Below are positions 61,901 through 64,000 of a stretch of DNA of 64,000 bases, one piece after another. Origin of the DNA: a virus; IMG/VR virus record IMGVR_UViG_3300022924_000001, positions 64,001 to 128,000 of that record; one strand, given 5' to 3'. The position numbers and the translations under genes are program-made. Each line of letters opens with the position of its first letter. Within the stretch, counting starts at the first letter, position 1. The notes below the pieces were generated by a model that was not told the DNA's origin, ran no database searches, and was given only the letters and a program-made list of their open reading frames with translations.

Positions 61901-64000
61901 TTATCCAGCAAAGTCAGTTCTAGCTGCCCTTCATTGTTTATAAAACCGTCAAGGCCTTCCCTGAAATCCCCATCACTACCATAAGGACTTTTGGAATAAG
62001 CCCTTTCCTTGGAGATCCTTTCCAATTCAAACTTAAGGGACTGTGTGAGCTCTATAATACCCTCACTGTTCTTTGCCAGACTATATATTTTAGCTACATC
62101 CGAAGATATCTCCGAAAGCCACTTCTGGGTATCCAAAGAGATGTTCAGATCTGCATACAACTGTTTTTTTGTCTCATAATACTTATCATTATAAGGTTTT
62201 TCAAGGTAAGGATCTATCTCTTCTCTTATTTTCTGCCTGTATAAATTATAATTATCAGGAGATAATGTGGCTAGAGAGCCGTCCCTTTTTTGGATAAGAT
62301 AATCTTCCAAAGATAAATCTGTCTTGGCAAACTCGTTGTAAGCATCTTTTTCAATGGTGTTTACAGTGGTGTCTATTACCTGCCAGTCCATCTCATCTAA
62401 AAGATAACTTCCTCTTTTCAGTGTATTGAGTTGCTGCGGTGTAACACCCAATTCATCTAATCTGTTTAGGAAGTCGCGGGTTGGGTAGCGATGATAAATA
62501 CTCGCATCCATAGTGGTTTTTTTGATAGTATTTCCAAACAGGTTTAGGAGGGGATTTTGCGCGTGACTTAAACTGCCAAAGTAGGCCATGCCCCAAACCG
62601 TATCTTTCTTGACTGCTTTTAGTGTCTGAAAATAATTTTCTTTCTGTTCGGTAGTCCAGTTGTGTTTTATGGCCACTTCATCCACCATATTCCTGAGAAC
62701 CCCATCATTATCATTTAAACCTACTTTTGCCTTTAACTCCCCAATACCTGTAAGCACCTCTTCAAGTTCTTTCTGTATTAGTTTCTCATCTGCATTTTTT
62801 GAATCCAAAAGTACTTTAAGCTCTTCCAAGATAGGCCGCATTTGGTTAATCATAGTGGCATACACCACATTTTCTTCCTGAGAAAAGGGGTGACCTTCTT
62901 TGTCATTGGATTTGAAAGCCTGCTCTAAGTATCTCAACTGTGTCTTTACACTCCCAACTATCCCGGATATTGAAGATATCTTTGAATTATCATCTATCTG
63001 ATCCAAAGTCCTCTTAAGTCGCTGCACATTTTCCCTCCCCACAGAACTTCCTAGTTTCGCCTGCTGTATGTCAAGTATCTCTACAGCTTTTCTGGCAGTT
63101 GCTGTTATAACCGCCAAAGGATCATTTGCATCGCGTGATAAGCTATACAACCTTAATTTTGAACCTTCAATTTGTTCGTTGCTCAGATAACCTTCCAGCT
63201 CATTATTTTTTAAGAGTCTTGATATCTGGTCGGTAAATAAATTAATGTCGTTTATATATTGCGGCTTAAATACCATCTGCACTTTACCTATAAAGTTTAA
63301 AAATAACTGTCTGATCCTGTTTAATATATTTTGATTTGTTTCGGAAGTAAAGTTATTTTGCAATGCATTGGCAAGCACTTTTCCCAACACTTCTTTTCGT
63401 ATTGCAGTTTCCAGTTCTTCCCCGCTATAGGTCTGGGAATATACTTCCCTGTATTGCTGAGAAAACTCTGCCCATTCCTCCGTCTGGTTTATAACAGCAA
63501 GTAAGTCGTTTACCTGATTTGCGTCCCAGCCCTCTACTATAAAGTGAGCTGTTTCTTCTGTAAGGTCTGCTACAGATATACCGCCGTCCTGAAAAGCTAT
63601 TATTTTCCTTGATATGTCGGCCAATGCCTGAGCAGAAGGTTCTACCCCGTTCTTGACACCGTATTTTTCAACATAATTTGAAATACTCAGTGTTTTTATA
63701 CCTAGGTTATTGAGTAAATTTAAAAGCTGGACTTTCAAACGCTGTTCATTGGGAATATCAGAACCCTCCTGTATTACTTTTGAATTCCCGTAAGTTCTTA
63801 ATCTGGGATCATTATCGAGCTCCCTTTCGAATATAATATCATCTACATTGTCATATTTTTCTCTTAACTGCTCTTCGCTGAAATTATTTAACGTTTCTGA
63901 ATCTTCGTATGCAATCTCCCCTGTCTTTAACGTAACAGGTCTTTTACCCACCCTATTCTGGAAAACAAAATTATTGTTATCTAATTGGGTTATGTTCTGA
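58918..64000 (-). CDS. giant protein, 5' partial, probable virion-associated cargo protein
   Basis: The reading frame is open from the stop at 58918-58920 to the right edge (1,693 codons): the apparent GTG start at 63951 is followed upstream by 16 open codons (QNITQLDNNNFVFQNR), so the true N-terminus lies outside. Near the visible N-terminus DLTEETAHFIVEGWD (about residues 91-105 from GTG) resembles the metallopeptidase-like helix of large phage virion proteins, without a complete HExxH. The middle is charged coiled-coil-like; the last 350 residues have long helices and one hydrophobic segment (VVNLLMLVGLLLSKIADD). Very large open frames of this type in Bacteroidota phages are usually packaged virion proteins, sometimes linked to RNA polymerase; no polymerase motif is visible here. 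Confidence 0.65.
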   Translation of the reverse strand, partial: QNITQLDNNNFVFQNRVGKRPVTLKTGEIAYEDSETLNNFSEEQLREKYDNVDDIIFERELDNDPRLRTYGNSKVIQEGSDIPNEQRLKVQLLNLLNNLGIKTLSISNYVEKYGVKNGVEPSAQALADISRKIIAFQDGGISVADLTEETAHFIVEGWDANQVNDLLAVINQTEEWAEFSQQYREVYSQTYSGEELETAIRKEVLGKVLANALQNNFTSETNQNILNRIRQLFLNFIGKVQMVFKPQYINDINLFTDQISRLLKNNELEGYLSNEQIEGSKLRLYSLSRDANDPLAVITATARKAVEILDIQQAKLGSSVGRENVQRLKRTLDQIDDNSKISSISGIVGSVKTQLRYLEQAFKSNDKEGHPFSQEENVVYATMINQMRPILEELKVLLDSKNADEKLIQKELEEVLTGIGELKAKVGLNDNDGVLRNMVDEVAIKHNWTTEQKENYFQTLKAVKKDTVWGMAYFGSLSHAQNPLLNLFGNTIKKTTMDASIYHRYPTRDFLNRLDELGVTPQQLNTLKRGSYLLDEMDWQVIDTTVNTIEKDAYNEFAKTDLSLEDYLIQKRDGSLATLSPDNYNLYRQKIREEIDPYLEKPYNDKYYETKKQLYADLNISLDTQKWLSEISSDVAKIYSLAKNSEGIIELTQSLKFELERISKERAYSKSPYGSDGDFREGLDGFINNEGQLELTLLDNPSDEARRAYELYLLDKEFLKNLQKTEKGIPQKFKDTVLGLTPQEGLEYIRLNSYIGFNQSFWDSIGGNESLSQRLENVEDERAQEIVLEMKRLQGARNNILKANRVLNQPSETDFERMSRTERDNVRDFTERLQDLYQEASGFFTREAGEQIETTTENTPNKAYYDALTNNGKTSTDDKIDFIKDHVTASDKLKIEKAEIFARDLGAGKVVSIPKRYENVFNKDYNSLNPLEKQLAIAEDLIKYSESKLLPYFSRFAPLGYENIMSELESGARPLSTLFEENSPITVTPNYSFYEAVENPDINPNYVKNYEGGYYQFKKSGRNKEGQSFRSQEFIDTFGLDKNGEPTRNQKLYQARTALLDYHRDSLTATADLGNHNIFKLPQQSKGSLSKFRSFMKNPNTDKISETLKDVFAYREEDVATGEVIQGNIAANVEDMKIIPKYGMRELANQQDLSDELLTSYNWFHQQATLYKARKENIGNVLALKEAVLNDNYGGKAAEATATYKMFNSAYDEFYMGVKESFEYNVPIYKGYSVNISKLLRLFGNFVRFRNLGFAVISPITSFLTADVQFRLENRIGEFINKPASALAAKEFRKLAGSSINEALELKSSARLNVIGEHFHVYSQEERLNNSSFNKYARALVKVPYASHSAMNFPVMPKVMLSVLYDYRVVDGQIMNYNEYKRNNPQMAALELKNTWSASEKNAVYNFIDTNDGKLTYNAEKLKPLLSVDNYDQYMKLKNEAIFQRVSQVSQLIDGNISPEEKSLASRNMVLQLFMTHRNWLTVATQRRFKGTHLSLDTGQFERGSYSTLGSFIKGYIEQFKKSDIKEIKTDFKDYWATLSTQDRVNMQRNAKDFAVVNLLMLVGLLLSKIADDPDNKDLYALQSANYLMLRLCNESASSGVAIPLSYYDTIDSAFVGLNTIPEILRVSEIGDDEIITSGKFKGFTKGERYVLRNTGFGKEYAGLSNPVSTKNSYLLNNDSFINFIPVSYFFAD

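Noticed and set aside
1-64000. Reassigned stop codons
   Set aside because: TAG is followed at once by the next ATG at 22120, 25585 and 48860, and TGA is used in many ATGA overlaps, so all three stops are real.
1-64000. CRISPR array
   Set aside because: No regularly spaced direct repeats were seen on either strand.

Overview
The window looks like about 64 kb of a large tailed-phage genome whose host is a member of the Bacteroidota. This rests on three things: promoter-like sequences of the Bacteroidota type (TAnnTTTG at -7 with an upstream TTG), start codons that follow A-rich leaders with no Shine-Dalgarno sequence, and dense, mostly tiny, tightly packed genes. The phage replication proteins recognised here form a set often seen in crAss-like and related Bacteroidota phages, but no capsid or portal gene lies in the window, so the phage group is an inference. 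The standard genetic code is used: TAG, TAA and TGA all end genes.

Layout. From 1 to 54.4 kb everything is on the plus strand. 1-17.9 kb: about 70 small genes, nearly all unrecognised, several in paralogous families; a GIY-YIG-type nuclease (4.8 kb), a secreted beta-barrel-like protein (12.7 kb) and a tRNA(Leu)-like gene carrying a structured insertion (13.25-13.45 kb). 17.9-20.5 kb: a DEDDy exonuclease, an HNH nuclease and a PD-(D/E)XK nuclease. 20.5-34.1 kb: small genes, a helix-turn-helix protein, YopX, an HNH nuclease coupled to a PAPS-reductase-like protein, a NADAR-like protein, a NUMOD4/HNH/AP2 nuclease and a DnaB-type helicase. 34.2-41.2 kb: DUF4326, a 2OG-dioxygenase-like protein, family B DNA polymerase and a zinc-repeat/GIY-YIG nuclease. 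41.2-50.9 kb: Nudix, DUF3850, DUF4406 fused to a second domain, an AEP/BT4734-type primase, a metallophosphoesterase and an HNH nuclease. 51-54.4 kb: a Dam-type methylase, a lipoprotein and a cupin.

At 54.4 kb the plus-strand block ends at a terminator and meets a minus-strand block. That block holds small genes with a macro-domain protein and a uracil-DNA glycosylase, then, above a strong terminator at 58.9 kb, a giant protein (at least 1,693 codons open to the window edge) that is probably virion-associated.

Together the primase, helicase, polymerase, two exonucleases, PD-(D/E)XK nuclease and metallophosphoesterase make a replication/recombination set, and homing-type nucleases sit beside most of them. 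Four small genes carry single-base frameshifts and one an in-frame TGA. A directional GC-rich/A-rich motif recurs about 30-40 nt ahead of at least fifteen start codons in the plus block, and three copies of a nearly invariant 23-bp promoter subdivide it.
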